This document shows positions 17,424 through 26,359 of a stretch of DNA of 64,000 bases, piece after piece. The notes beneath the pieces were generated by a model. The model ran no database searches. It was not told the DNA's origin and worked only from the letters and a program-made list of their open reading frames with translations. The position numbers and the translations under genes are program-made. Within the stretch, counting starts at the first letter, position 1. Every line of letters starts with the position of its first letter. The stretch is from Rhodobacteraceae bacterium HLUCCA12 (GTDB lineage: Bacteria > Pseudomonadota > Alphaproteobacteria > Rhodobacterales > Rhodobacteraceae): positions 186,001 through 250,000 of the forward strand of contig LJSV01000004.1 of the NCBI GenBank assembly GCA_001314715.1, read 5' to 3'.

Positions 17424-18572
17424 TCATAGGCAGGCTTCGAACAACTTTCGGGTATTGTCGCGCGTCATCTCCACCGGGTTCCCCCCGCAGGACGGGTCCT
17501 GCAACGCCATGTCGGTCAGTTCGCCAAGGCGCGCGGCCTCGACCCCAAGCGCGCCCAGATTGGGCGGAATCGCAAGTGCGGCCCGCAGATCCATGATCCG
17601 CGCGCGAAATCCGTCGAAACCGTCCGCGATCCCCAGATAGGCGGCGGCGCGTGCGATCCGGCCTTCGATTGCAGCCCGGTTGAAATCCAGCACCATGGGC
17701 ATGACCACGGCATTGGTGGTGCCATGATGGGTGTTATAGACCGCGCCGACCGGGTGGCTGAGGCTGTGAATCGCGCCCAGCCCCTTTTGAAACGCAACCG
17801 CCCCCATCATCGCCGCCGACATCATCTGCGCGCGCGCCTCCAGATCCGCAGGTTCGGCATAGGCGCGCGGCAGGTTTTCCAGCACCAGGCGCATCCCCTC
17901 AAGGGCGATGCCCTGCGACATCGGGTGATAATGCGGGCTGCAATAGGCCTCAAGGCAATGGGCCAGCGCATCCATTCCGGTGCCAGCGGTGATGAAAGGC
18001 GGCATGCCGACCGTCAGTTCGGGATCGCAGATGGTCACGGCGGGCATCAACCGGGGATGAAAGATGATCTTCTTCTGATGCGTCGCGCTGTTGGTCAGGA
18101 CCCCCGCGCGCCCCACCTCGGACCCGGTGCCCGCGGTCGTGGGCACCGCGATGATCGGCGCGATCTTGTCGGCATCGGCGCGTGTCCACCAATCACCGAC
18201 ATCCTCAAGATCCCAGACCGACACCGTCTGCCCGGCCATCAGCGCGATCATCTTGCCCAGATCCAGCGCCGACCCGCCACCGAAACAGACCACGCCATCA
18301 TGCCCGCCCTGGCGAAAGACCCCCAGACCGGCCTCCATGTTGGTCTCGTTCGGGTTCTGATCGACCTCGGAAAAGACCGCGCGGCCCAGGCCCCCGGCCT
18401 CCAGCACGTTCAAGGCCTGCGCGGTGATCGGCAGCGCCGCCAGCGCCTTGTCGGTCACCAGAAGCGGGCGCGTCATGCCGGCGGACTGACACGCCTCGGC
18501 CAGTTCGGTGATCCGGCCCGCGCCAAAGCGGATCGCGGTGGGGTATGACCAGTTCGTTGTCGGAACGCTCAT
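17424..18572 (-). CDS. Iron-containing alcohol dehydrogenase
   Basis: A 382-residue group III (iron-type) NAD-dependent alcohol dehydrogenase. The nucleotide-binding FGGGSALDLGKM is at about residues 93-104. The metal-ligand region includes GMDALAHCLEAY and AIHSLSHPVGAVYNTHHGTTNA. I chose the start at 18572 because its ATG overlaps the stop of the aldehyde dehydrogenase gene by four bases. It is the last gene of a long operon. Together with the ligase and the aldehyde dehydrogenase it could oxidise a gamma-glutamylated amino alcohol to the aldehyde (inference). Confidence 0.88.
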   Translation of the reverse strand: MSVPTTNWSYPTAIRFGAGRITELAEACQSAGMTRPLLVTDKALAALPITAQALNVLEAGGLGRAVFSEVDQNPNETNMEAGLGVFRQGGHDGVVCFGGGSALDLGKMIALMAGQTVSVWDLEDVGDWWTRADADKIAPIIAVPTTAGTGSEVGRAGVLTNSATHQKKIIFHPRLMPAVTICDPELTVGMPPFITAGTGMDALAHCLEAYCSPHYHPMSQGIALEGMRLVLENLPRAYAEPADLEARAQMMSAAMMGAVAFQKGLGAIHSLSHPVGAVYNTHHGTTNAVVMPMVLDFNRAAIEGRIARAAAYLGIADGFDGFRARIMDLRAALAIPPNLGALGVEAARLGELTDMALQDPSCGGNPVEMTRDNTRKLFEACL

Positions 18573-19957
18573 GTCGTCACCTTCTTCAAATGATAGGACT
18601 TGGGCCGCGTGACCGCATGAAACCCCAGCGGCGACAACGCCGCGCCGCGCCCGGTATCCTTGCACCCCGTCCAGCACAGCGCCGGGTCAAGATAGTCGCA
18701 GCGATTCATGTAGATCGTGCCGGTATCGATCCTGGCACCGATTTCAGCGGCCTTGTCGGCATCGCGCGTCCAGATCGAGGCCGTCAGCCCGAAAGGCGAG
18801 TCGTTCATCAGCGCAATTGCCGCGTCGTCGTCCCTGACCGGCATGATCCCGACGACCGGGCCAAAGCTTTCCTCGCGCATCACGCGCATCGAGTGATCTA
18901 CCCCAACCAGGATCTGCGGGGCCAGGTACGCACCGCCATCATCGGCCGGAAACCGCGCCGGGTCGATCAGCGGTTTCGCCCCCGCCGCCACCGCCTCGGC
19001 AATCTGCGCCCGCACCACGGCCGCGAAACGTGCATGGGCCATTGGCCCCAGCGTTGTTTCGGCCTCGAACGGGTTGCCCAGCTTCAGGCGATTGGTCCAG
19101 GCCACGGCCTTTTCGACGAAGGCGTCAAAAAGGCTTTCATGCACATAGATCCGTTCGATCCCGCAGCAGCACTGCCCCGCATTGAACATTGCGCCGTCCA
19201 TCAACCCCTCGACCGCGGCGTCGAGGTCCGCATCGGCGCGGACGTAGCCCGGATCCTTGCCGCCCAGTTCCAGCCCCGTGGCCGTGAACGTCCCCGCCGC
19301 GGCCCGCTCGATCGCCGCGCCCCCGGCCACCGAACCGGTGAAGTTCACGAAGCCGAAATTGCGCCCGGCGATCAAGGCCTCGGTGGTGTCATGATCCAGC
19401 ACCACGTTCTGGAACACCTCGGCCGGTACGCCCCCGGCATGAAACGCCTCGGCCAGCCGCTCGCCGACCAGCAGGGTCTGCGTGGCGTGCTTGAGCATGA
19501 CACTGTTGCCCGCGATCAGGGCCGGGGCGATGGTGTTGATGGCGGTCAGATAGGGGTAGTTCCACGGCGCGATGATGAAGACCACGCCCACGGGTTCGCG
19601 CGCCAGGAAACGGTGAAACCCGTCGCTGTCTTCCACCACATCAGGCGCCAGCGCATCGCCTGCGATCGCGGCCATGTAATCGGCCCGTTCCTTCACCCCG
19701 CCGAATTCGCCGCCATAGCGCACCGGGCGGCCCATCTGCCAGGCCAGTTCCTCGACGATGCGCGCGGTCATTCCCTCCAGCGCGGCCACCCCGGCCTTCA
19801 CCCGCGCGATACGCTCTTCCAGCGGCAGCGCGGCCCAGCCTGACTGTGCCTCCCTGGCCCGCGCGGCGGCCGCTTGGGCATCCTCAAGCGACAGCGCAGT
19901 GCGCTCGGCATAGATCCGTCCGTCAACGGGTGACACGCATTGAATCGTTCTGGTCAT
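18569..19957 (-). CDS. Aldehyde dehydrogenase family protein
   Basis: A 462-residue NAD(P)-dependent aldehyde dehydrogenase. The active site is complete: Glu230 in TGLELGGKDPGYV and Cys263 in NAGQCCCGIERIYV. Lys156 sits in the cofactor-binding MLKHATQT segment and the PWNYPYLT loop is present. It is translationally coupled to the iron alcohol dehydrogenase (4-bp overlap) and lies 63 bases after the glutamine-synthetase-like gene. In this context it would oxidise the aldehyde made by its neighbour, possibly still carrying a gamma-glutamyl group. Confidence 0.88.
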   Translation of the reverse strand: MTRTIQCVSPVDGRIYAERTALSLEDAQAAAARAREAQSGWAALPLEERIARVKAGVAALEGMTARIVEELAWQMGRPVRYGGEFGGVKERADYMAAIAGDALAPDVVEDSDGFHRFLAREPVGVVFIIAPWNYPYLTAINTIAPALIAGNSVMLKHATQTLLVGERLAEAFHAGGVPAEVFQNVVLDHDTTEALIAGRNFGFVNFTGSVAGGAAIERAAAGTFTATGLELGGKDPGYVRADADLDAAVEGLMDGAMFNAGQCCCGIERIYVHESLFDAFVEKAVAWTNRLKLGNPFEAETTLGPMAHARFAAVVRAQIAEAVAAGAKPLIDPARFPADDGGAYLAPQILVGVDHSMRVMREESFGPVVGIMPVRDDDAAIALMNDSPFGLTASIWTRDADKAAEIGARIDTGTIYMNRCDYLDPALCWTGCKDTGRGAALSPLGFHAVTRPKSYHLKKVTT

Positions 19958-20020
19958 GAACTCACCTTTCGCACCTGGCAGCGGGGACGGGCTTGCCCCC
20001 CGCTTGCCCCTGTTGCCGGG

Positions 20021-21388
20021 TCAGGCCCGCTCCAAGCCGCGCTGGCGCTCGAAATCGGTCACGACGCGATCGGCCTCGGCCACCTCCCAGCGCGCGGCGT
20101 GGACATAATGTGCCACCACCGCATCGCCCAGGGCCGCGCGCAACCACTCGGAACTTTCGGCCAGATCGGCAGCCTCGCGCAGGGTCTTTGGAATCTCGCG
20201 CACCCCTTCGGCATGGTACATGTCACCCCTCAACTCAGGCTCCAGCTCCAGGTTCCGCTCGATCCCGTCCAGCCCGGCCGCCAGCAGCGCGGCGCAGGCC
20301 ATATAGGGGTTCAGGTCCGACCCGCCGATCCGGCATTCGACGCGCACGGCCTTGGAATTCTCGCCGCAGATGCGAAAACCAGCGGTCCGGTTATCGCATG
20401 ACCACACGGCCTTGGTCGGGGCGAACAGACCCACGCAGAACCGCTTGTAGCTGTTGACATAGGGGGCCAGGAACAGCGTGATCTCGCGGGCATGCGCCAG
20501 CTGTCCGGCCAGGAAATGCTTCATCAGCGCCGACATGCCGTGCGCCTCGTCGGCGTCGTGAAACGCGGGTGATCCGTCAAGGGTCCACAGCGACTGGTGC
20601 ACGTGGCTGGACGAACCGGCCTTGGCGGTGTCGTATTTCGCCATGAAGGTGACGGCGCGGCCCTGGGCATGCGCGATCTCCTTGGTCGCGGTCTTGATGA
20701 TCACGTGGTTGTCGCAGGTGGTCAGCGCATCGGCGTAGCGCACGTTGACCTCAGCCTGACCCGCATCGGCCTCGCCTTTGGTGTTCTCGACCGCGATACC
20801 GGCCCCGTAAAGGCCATTGCGCAGGGCTCGCATCAAGGGCTCTTCCTTGGTGGTCTGGAAGACGTGGTAATCCTCGTTGTAGCCCGAGATCGGCACCAGA
20901 TCGCCGGTGCCAAGATCGCGCAACGACTCGTAGCTGTTGTCGAAGACATAGAATTCCAGCTCGGTCGCCATCATGGCATCGAAGCCCAGCGCGCGGGCGC
21001 GCGCCACCTGCCGTTTCAGAACGGCGCGCGGCGATTGCGCGATCTCCGCGTGCGTATGATGATCCAGAAGATCACACAGAACCAGCGCCGTGCCGTCCAG
21101 CCAGGGCACGCGCCGCAGCGTGTTCAGGTCGGGTTTCATGACATAGTCGCCGTATCCCTGCTCCCAGCTCGCGGTGTCATAGCCGGGAACGGTATTCATC
21201 TCCATGTCCACCGTCAGCAGGTAATTGCAACAATGGGTCTCGGCATGGCCGCCGTTCAGGAAATGCGCGGCATGAAACCGCTTCCCCATCAGCCGGCCCT
21301 GCATGTCGATCGCGGCAACGACCACCGTATCGATCTCGCCCGCATCGAAGGCCGCCTGCAATGTCTCCAGCGTCAACATGCCCTGCAT
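20021..21388 (-). CDS. Glutamine synthetase family ligase (gamma-glutamylamine synthetase-like)
   Basis: A 455-residue protein with the catalytic domain of glutamine synthetase: TELEFYVFDNS, GEADAGQAEVN, GSSSHVHQSL, CDNRTAGFRI and RVECRIGGSDLNPYMA all correspond to family motifs. The short N-terminal domain and GSSSHVHQSL in place of GSGMHVHMSL place it with PuuA/GlnA-III-like enzymes that glutamylate amines, rather than with housekeeping GlnA. Its operon contains an importer, two dehydrogenases and an amidohydrolase, and no nitrogen-assimilation genes. I therefore infer that it joins glutamate to an imported amine. The amine is unknown. Confidence 0.8.
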   Translation of the reverse strand: MQGMLTLETLQAAFDAGEIDTVVVAAIDMQGRLMGKRFHAAHFLNGGHAETHCCNYLLTVDMEMNTVPGYDTASWEQGYGDYVMKPDLNTLRRVPWLDGTALVLCDLLDHHTHAEIAQSPRAVLKRQVARARALGFDAMMATELEFYVFDNSYESLRDLGTGDLVPISGYNEDYHVFQTTKEEPLMRALRNGLYGAGIAVENTKGEADAGQAEVNVRYADALTTCDNHVIIKTATKEIAHAQGRAVTFMAKYDTAKAGSSSHVHQSLWTLDGSPAFHDADEAHGMSALMKHFLAGQLAHAREITLFLAPYVNSYKRFCVGLFAPTKAVWSCDNRTAGFRICGENSKAVRVECRIGGSDLNPYMACAALLAAGLDGIERNLELEPELRGDMYHAEGVREIPKTLREAADLAESSEWLRAALGDAVVAHYVHAARWEVAEADRVVTDFERQRGLERA

Positions 21389-21451
21389 TCCGTCTCCCTC
21401 GGCCCAAGGCCGCCTTTCATTTTGCTAAAAATACGCACAGGGGGTTCTCAG

Positions 21452-21509
21452 GGGGGGCGCGTGCGCCCCCCTGAGGCGGGGGTGCGGGGGCGGCAGCCCC
21501 CGCACCCCC
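21452..21509. terminator. Two strong GC hairpins inside the TRAP-ligase operon
   Basis: A palindrome of GGGGGGCGC arms (21452-21471) is followed by a perfect 14-bp stem, GGGGGTGCGGGGGC at 21478-21491 and its complement at 21496-21509, with a GGCA loop. They lie between the substrate-binding protein gene and the ligase gene. No T-run follows. They may reduce read-through and keep the binding protein mRNA more abundant than the downstream enzymes, a common design in transport operons. Confidence 0.5.
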
Positions 21510-21519
21510 GGCCGACGGA

Positions 21520-22557
21520 TCAGCCGTAACGATACGGGCGCCCGGCCCGGTCCATGGCGGCGTTGTAATCCCGAAAGATCTGGACGACCCGCGCCTTGGT
21601 TTCGCTTTCCGAGGCGATCTCCTCCCAGAACTCGCGCGCGGCCTGTTCGACCGTGGCCCATTCATCATCCGGGATCGAGGTCAGCTCCAGCTTCTCGCCC
21701 TCGGTGCGCAACCGCGCCTCGCCGGCCCAGTACCAGTGCTGCCGGTAATAATGCGACTGTTCGAAACAGGTCGCCATCAGGTTCTGCAAATGCTCGGGCA
21801 GTTCGTTCCAGCGATCCATGTTGGCAAAGAAATGCCCGATCCAGGCGCCCGAGATGTTGTTGGTCAGGAAATGCGAGGTCACATCAGCCCAGCCCACTTC
21901 ATAGGCTTCGGTGATGCCGCACCACGCCACGCCGTCGATCTCGCCGGTCTGAAGCGAGATCTCGACATCTTCCCAGGGCACGGTGACGGGCACGACGCCG
22001 AACTGCGACAGGAACCGCCCCGCCGTGGGGAAGGTGAACACCCGCTTGCCCTCGAGATCGGCCAGCGAGGTGATCGCCGACGAAGTGATGAAATGGCACG
22101 GATCCCAGGCTCCGGCCGAGATATGCTTGATGCCGACGCTTTCATATTCTTCGGCCCAGATCTCGTTCAGGCCCCAGTCGTTGAACAGCGCCGGGACGTC
22201 CAGGCTGTAGCGGCTAGCAAAGGGAAAATAGCCGCCGAAGACCGTCACCTCGGTCGGCCCGGCCATCGAATCGTCGTCCGACTGCACCGCGTCGATCGTG
22301 CCGCGCTGCATGGCCTGGAACAGCTCCTGCGTCGGCACCAGCTGATCGGCATAGAAAAGGTCGATCTGCATCTCGTCGCCGGCAATGGCGTTGAACATGT
22401 CGATCGCGGGCTTGGCCACCTGTTCGCCCAGGCTGGTGCCGGCATAGGTCTGCAGACGCCAGCGGATCGTCGATTGCGCCTTGACTGCGGGCGCCGCCAG
22501 GGTGGCGGCACCGGCCAGCGCGCCGGTGGTCAGAAACGTGCGTCTTGTGGTCGTCAT
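21520..22557 (-). CDS. TRAP transporter substrate-binding protein (DctP family)
   Basis: A 345-residue periplasmic binding protein. The N-terminus TTTRRTFLTTGALAG is a Tat-type signal followed by an AAPAVKAQ cleavage region. The mature protein has the DctP fold with the conserved GRFLSQFGVVPVTVPWEDVEISLQTGEIDGVAW stretch spread over residues 160-192; the arginine there normally holds a carboxylate. Sequence features (TYAGTSLGEQ, SDDDSMAGPTEV) resemble the subgroup often annotated for mannitol or chloroaromatics, so the ligand cannot be named. It is transcribed after the two permease genes. Confidence 0.88.
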   Translation of the reverse strand: MTTTRRTFLTTGALAGAATLAAPAVKAQSTIRWRLQTYAGTSLGEQVAKPAIDMFNAIAGDEMQIDLFYADQLVPTQELFQAMQRGTIDAVQSDDDSMAGPTEVTVFGGYFPFASRYSLDVPALFNDWGLNEIWAEEYESVGIKHISAGAWDPCHFITSSAITSLADLEGKRVFTFPTAGRFLSQFGVVPVTVPWEDVEISLQTGEIDGVAWCGITEAYEVGWADVTSHFLTNNISGAWIGHFFANMDRWNELPEHLQNLMATCFEQSHYYRQHWYWAGEARLRTEGEKLELTSIPDDEWATVEQAAREFWEEIASESETKARVVQIFRDYNAAMDRAGRPYRYG

Positions 22558-22597
22558 GGTCTTACCTCCGTTGGTTGCGGCTCTTCGTTATGGGTCG

Positions 22598-23926
22598 TCA
22601 CGGATTATAGAGCGTCTGCGGCAGCCAGAGCGCGATCTGGGGAAACAGCATGATCAGCGCCAGCCCAAGGATCATCACCCCCACGAAGGGCACGATCGAG
22701 CGGTAGATGTCGCGCAATGTCACCTCGGACGGGGCCATGGCGCGCATCAGGAACAGGTTGTATCCGAACGGCGGCGTCATGTAGGCGATCTGGCATGTGA
22801 TGGTATAAAGCACACCATACCAGATCAGATCGAATTCCAGCATTCGCACGATGGGCACATAAAGCGGCGCCACGATCACCAGCATGGCGGTGTCGTCCAG
22901 GAACGTGCCCATGATGATGAACGACAATTGCATCAGGATCAGGATCTGCCAGCGGTTCAGGCCCAGATCCTCGACGAACAGCGCGCGCACGAAATCGACC
23001 GCGCGCAACCCGTCGAACACCGCCCCGAACGCCAGCGCCGCCAGGATGATCCACAGGAACATGCAGCTGACGGCCAAGGTGCGACGGCTGCATTCCTCGA
23101 AGACGGCCCAGTTCATCCGCCCCTTCACGACCGATGCCGCAACCGCCGCCAGCGCCCCCATGACCGAGCTTTCCACCAGCCGCGTGTAGCCCAGCACGAA
23201 CGGCACCATCATCACGACAAAGATCATGAGCGGCAGCGCGCCCGCCATCAAGAGCCGGCGTTTCTCGGCCCTGCTGACACTGGCCAGTTCCGCCTGCCCG
23301 ATGGTCGGGCCCAGCGCCGGGTTGATCCGGCAGCGCAGCCAGATATAGGCCACGAACAAACCCGCCATCATCAACCCCGGCAGAACGCCGGCCAGCCACA
23401 ACTGTCCCACTGGCTGACGCGCGATCATCGCATACAGCACCATCACCACCGAGGGCGGGATCAGGATCCCAAGGCTGGACCCCGCCTGGATCACGCCGGT
23501 CACCATTCGCTTGTCATAGCCGCGCTTGAGCAGTTCGGGCAACGCAATCGTGGCGCCGATCGCCATGCCAGCGACGGAAAGCCCGTTCATGGCCGAGATC
23601 AGAACCATCAGCACGATGGTTCCGATCGCCAGCCCGCCCGGCACCGGGCCGAACCAGACATGGAACATGCGATACAGATCATCGGCCAGCCGGCTTTCCG
23701 ACAGCACGTAGCCCATGAAGATGAACATCGGCAGCGTGATCAGCGGAAACCAGTTCATCACCTTGAAGGTCTGCGAGAACGCCAGATCATAGCCGCCGCG
23801 ATCGCCCCACAGCAAGATCGCCGCGACCACGGCGACAAAGCCGATCACGCCGAACATGCGCTGACCCGTCAGCATCATGACCAGCATCGAGCCGAACATC
23901 AGCATGGCGATCATCTCGGTGGCCAT
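22598..23926 (-). CDS. TRAP transporter large permease (DctM)
   Basis: A 442-residue integral membrane protein of the TRAP large-subunit family with about twelve hydrophobic segments. It includes MLMFGSMLVMMLTGQRMFGVIGF at the N-terminus and the internal GILIPPSVVMVLYA and VAPLYVPIV motifs. It is the Na+-driven translocating subunit. The start overlaps the last base of the small permease stop, and a 40-base gap precedes the binding protein gene. Confidence 0.92.
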   Translation of the reverse strand: MATEMIAMLMFGSMLVMMLTGQRMFGVIGFVAVVAAILLWGDRGGYDLAFSQTFKVMNWFPLITLPMFIFMGYVLSESRLADDLYRMFHVWFGPVPGGLAIGTIVLMVLISAMNGLSVAGMAIGATIALPELLKRGYDKRMVTGVIQAGSSLGILIPPSVVMVLYAMIARQPVGQLWLAGVLPGLMMAGLFVAYIWLRCRINPALGPTIGQAELASVSRAEKRRLLMAGALPLMIFVVMMVPFVLGYTRLVESSVMGALAAVAASVVKGRMNWAVFEECSRRTLAVSCMFLWIILAALAFGAVFDGLRAVDFVRALFVEDLGLNRWQILILMQLSFIIMGTFLDDTAMLVIVAPLYVPIVRMLEFDLIWYGVLYTITCQIAYMTPPFGYNLFLMRAMAPSEVTLRDIYRSIVPFVGVMILGLALIMLFPQIALWLPQTLYNP

Positions 23927-24435
23927 CAGATGTCCTTTCCGCGCAGCCGGGCGATATCACGGATCAGGAAGGCCGTGCATTGCAGGATCATCAGCACAAT
24001 CCCGACCACCATCGCGATCTTGATCGGCGCCATGTAGGGTCGCCACAGGCCCCGGCGTCGCTCGCCGTATTCCAGCGCGTATTGCGTGCTTTCGATCCCG
24101 CCCCACAGCAGGACAACCAGGTAGAACAGCAGCGCAAAGATCGTGACCGCATCCACCGCGGCGCGGGTCCGGTCGGACCAGCGTTCATAAAGCAGGTCCA
24201 TGCGCACCGCCGATCCCAGTTGCAGCGCATAAGCACCACCAAGCATGAAATAGCCCATCAGGATGAACTGGGCCATTTCGTCGGTCCAGATCTGCGGTTG
24301 AAAGCCGAACCGCGCGACCGCTCCAACCATCAGGACGCCCATGAGCGCGAACAGCGAATACATCGCCAGTCGGCCGACACCGTAATTCAGGCGCTCGACC
24401 AGGCGGACATATGCGACCAGGAACCGCGGCATCAT
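23926..24435 (-). CDS. TRAP transporter small permease (DctQ)
   Basis: A 169-residue membrane protein with four hydrophobic helices, the size and topology of DctQ subunits. The family segment VGAVARFGFQPQIWTDEMAQFILMGYFMLG is at about residues 39-68. It supports the large permease. The start overlaps the amidohydrolase stop by four bases (ATGA) and the 3' end abuts dctM, so translation is probably coupled through all three genes. Confidence 0.9.
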   Translation of the reverse strand: MMPRFLVAYVRLVERLNYGVGRLAMYSLFALMGVLMVGAVARFGFQPQIWTDEMAQFILMGYFMLGGAYALQLGSAVRMDLLYERWSDRTRAAVDAVTIFALLFYLVVLLWGGIESTQYALEYGERRRGLWRPYMAPIKIAMVVGIVLMILQCTAFLIRDIARLRGKDI

Positions 24436-25265
24436 ATCGCCCCGACAGTATGCAACGCCTGTTGCAAAACCGGCGCGATCCGATCCGCCACGGCGTCCTG
24501 TCCCGACGGGGTCGCGATCAGGTCGTTGCGAATTTCCAGCATCGTGTTTTGCAGGCGCAGGGGCGTGGCATGGAGCCGAATGGTATGGGTCACTTCGCCC
24601 TCGGCCGAATAGGGCTCGTTCAGGCGTGTGGCCAGGCCGCAGCCCGGTGCGGCATCCATCACCGCATCGGTCAGGGTGGTGTCATCGTCATGAATCACCC
24701 CGAATTCGACCGCCCGCGGCGCGCCGTGAAAGACCGGGGTGAACGAATGCACCGCGATCAGCGCCGGTCGCCGCCCGCGCGCGACCAGCGCCGCGATCTC
24801 GGCGCGCAGGGTTTCATGAAACGGCAGGTACAGCGCCCGCGTCCGCGCCAGACGTTGCGCCGCGTTCAGGCCACGATTGCCGGGGATGTCGAACGCCTCG
24901 GACCGTTCGGACATGGCGCCGGGGTGATCGGGCGCGCGATTGAGGTCGAACACCAGCCGCGACAACGGCGCGTGCACCAGCACCACGCCGCCGCAGGCCC
25001 CCGCCAGGCGCCGGGCTAACGCGCGCGACAGCCCCAGTGCCCCGATGTCCCAGGCCACATGCGCCTGACGGGCCGCCACGTCCAGCCCCAGATCGCCCCC
25101 CAGATCAGGCCGATCATCGGGCAGGGTATTGGACGCATGTTCGCAGATCAGAACCAGCCCCGCGGGCCCGCCGCCCGCGTCATCGCCAAAGGTTTCGACG
25201 ATACCGGGAAAGACCGGCATCGATGCTTCGGCGGCATCGGGTAGGGCAAAGGCGGTCTGGTTCAT
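24432..25265 (-). CDS. N-formylglutamate amidohydrolase family protein
   Basis: A 277-residue protein of the FGase/HutG family, zinc amidohydrolases that release glutamate from N-formylglutamate. Visible family features are LICEHASNTLP at about residues 38-48, HVAWDIGA, RLVFDLNRAPDHP and FTPVFHG. No hut genes are nearby. As first gene of an operon with a glutamylating ligase, it could instead hydrolyse a gamma-glutamyl or N-acyl product and return glutamate (inference). It is divergent from the RpiR regulator. Confidence 0.82.
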   Translation of the reverse strand: MNQTAFALPDAAEASMPVFPGIVETFGDDAGGGPAGLVLICEHASNTLPDDRPDLGGDLGLDVAARQAHVAWDIGALGLSRALARRLAGACGGVVLVHAPLSRLVFDLNRAPDHPGAMSERSEAFDIPGNRGLNAAQRLARTRALYLPFHETLRAEIAALVARGRRPALIAVHSFTPVFHGAPRAVEFGVIHDDDTTLTDAVMDAAPGCGLATRLNEPYSAEGEVTHTIRLHATPLRLQNTMLEIRNDLIATPSGQDAVADRIAPVLQQALHTVGAI

Positions 25266-25353
25266 GCAGCGGCCAGTTCAACGGTGTCGGGTAACGCCCT
25301 TCAGCCTGTTGCATCCCCCAGCATCCTGTCAAGAATTTTTCTATGCGGTCATT

Positions 25354-25366
25354 TTTGTTACAAAAT
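25354..25366. promoter_or_regulatory. TTTTG-TTA-CAAAA palindrome, candidate RpiR operator
   Basis: TTTTG (25354-25358) and CAAAA (25362-25366) form an inverted repeat with a three-base centre, in an AT-rich patch of the 150-base region shared by the divergent amidohydrolase and RpiR genes. It is the only clear palindrome there, so it is the best candidate operator for the adjacent regulator. Confidence 0.45.
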
Positions 25367-25415
25367 CCACAAAGCCGTGTATCCTGCGACAAACCCCGCC
25401 GCCCACAGGAGGTTC

Positions 25416-26285
25416 ATGCCACAAAAGGATACCGCCGAGACGCGCCTGCGTGCGGCCCTGCCCGGCCTGACCCGCGCCGAACGCCAGCTCGCCGCACATA
25501 TGCTCAACAACTACCCGGTCGCCGTGCTGGGTTCGGTCGCGTCGGTGGCGCGTGGCGCCGGCGTATCCGGCCCGACCGTGGTGCGGCTGGTACAGAAACT
25601 GGGCTATTCCGGCTACCCCGAATTCCAGGCCCAGCTGCGCGAAGAGGTGGGCGAAAAACTTGCCTCGCCCATCGCAAAGCGTGCGAAATGGGCGGATTCT
25701 GCCGACAATGACCATGTTCTCAGCAGTTTCACCGCCCAGGTGATCGAGAACCTGACCGCCACCCTTGGCCAGATCGACCGCGACGGCTTTGACCGCGTGG
25801 CCGACCTTCTCGCTGATCCGAACCGCCGGGTCTACATGATGGGCGGGCGGTTGACCCATGCCATCGCCGATTACTTCGCCACCGCGCTGAAGGTGATGCG
25901 CGGTGATGTCACGCTGTTGTCGGCCATGCTCAACAGCTGGCCGCCGGTCTTGCTGGACATGGGCGCGGGCGACGTGCTGATCGTCTTCGACATCCGCCGC
26001 TATGAGCAGACGGTTCTTCAGGTCGTCGAACTGGCGCGCGAACGCGGCGCCGAGGTGGTTCTGATCACCGACCGCTGGGTCTCGCCGGCGGCCGGCTTTG
26101 CGCAACACCTGTTGCCCTGCCATATCGAAGTGCCCTCGGCCTGGGACTCGCTGGCATCGCTGATGGTCCTGGTCGAGGCATTGCTGGCCGGGGTGCAACA
26201 GCGCAACTGGGACGAGACCTCGGATCGTCTGACCAGGATGGAGGCGCTTTATGCGCGCACCAACCTTTTCCGCCGTGTCCGCTGA
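25416..26285 (+). CDS. MurR/RpiR family transcriptional regulator
   Basis: A 289-residue regulator. It has an N-terminal RpiR helix-turn-helix (LTRAERQLAAHMLNN, then SVASVARGAGVSGPTVVRLVQKLGYSGYPEFQ) and a C-terminal SIS domain (VYMMGGRLTHAIADYF, VLIVFDIRRYEQTV, VVLITD) that normally senses a sugar phosphate or small metabolite. The ATG at 25416 follows a perfect AGGAGG at 25407-25412; the frame upstream is open but has no such site. It is divergent from the amine operon and probably controls it. Confidence 0.9.
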   Translation: MPQKDTAETRLRAALPGLTRAERQLAAHMLNNYPVAVLGSVASVARGAGVSGPTVVRLVQKLGYSGYPEFQAQLREEVGEKLASPIAKRAKWADSADNDHVLSSFTAQVIENLTATLGQIDRDGFDRVADLLADPNRRVYMMGGRLTHAIADYFATALKVMRGDVTLLSAMLNSWPPVLLDMGAGDVLIVFDIRRYEQTVLQVVELARERGAEVVLITDRWVSPAAGFAQHLLPCHIEVPSAWDSLASLMVLVEALLAGVQQRNWDETSDRLTRMEALYARTNLFRRVR

Positions 26286-26359
26286 ACGTGTGCGCTAACA
26301 TCGCGGCTTGACCGCCCGTCCGCGGACGCCTAACAAGTCGGCCTTTTCAGGGAAGCCCC

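Noticed and set aside
22481-24037. A 518-codon frame antisense to the TRAP permease genes
   Set aside because: Histidine/glutamine/arginine-rich reading opposite two clear membrane-protein genes; an artefact of high GC. Similar long frames opposite glcE/F, nptA, gspK-L and the T1SS gene were dropped for the same reason.
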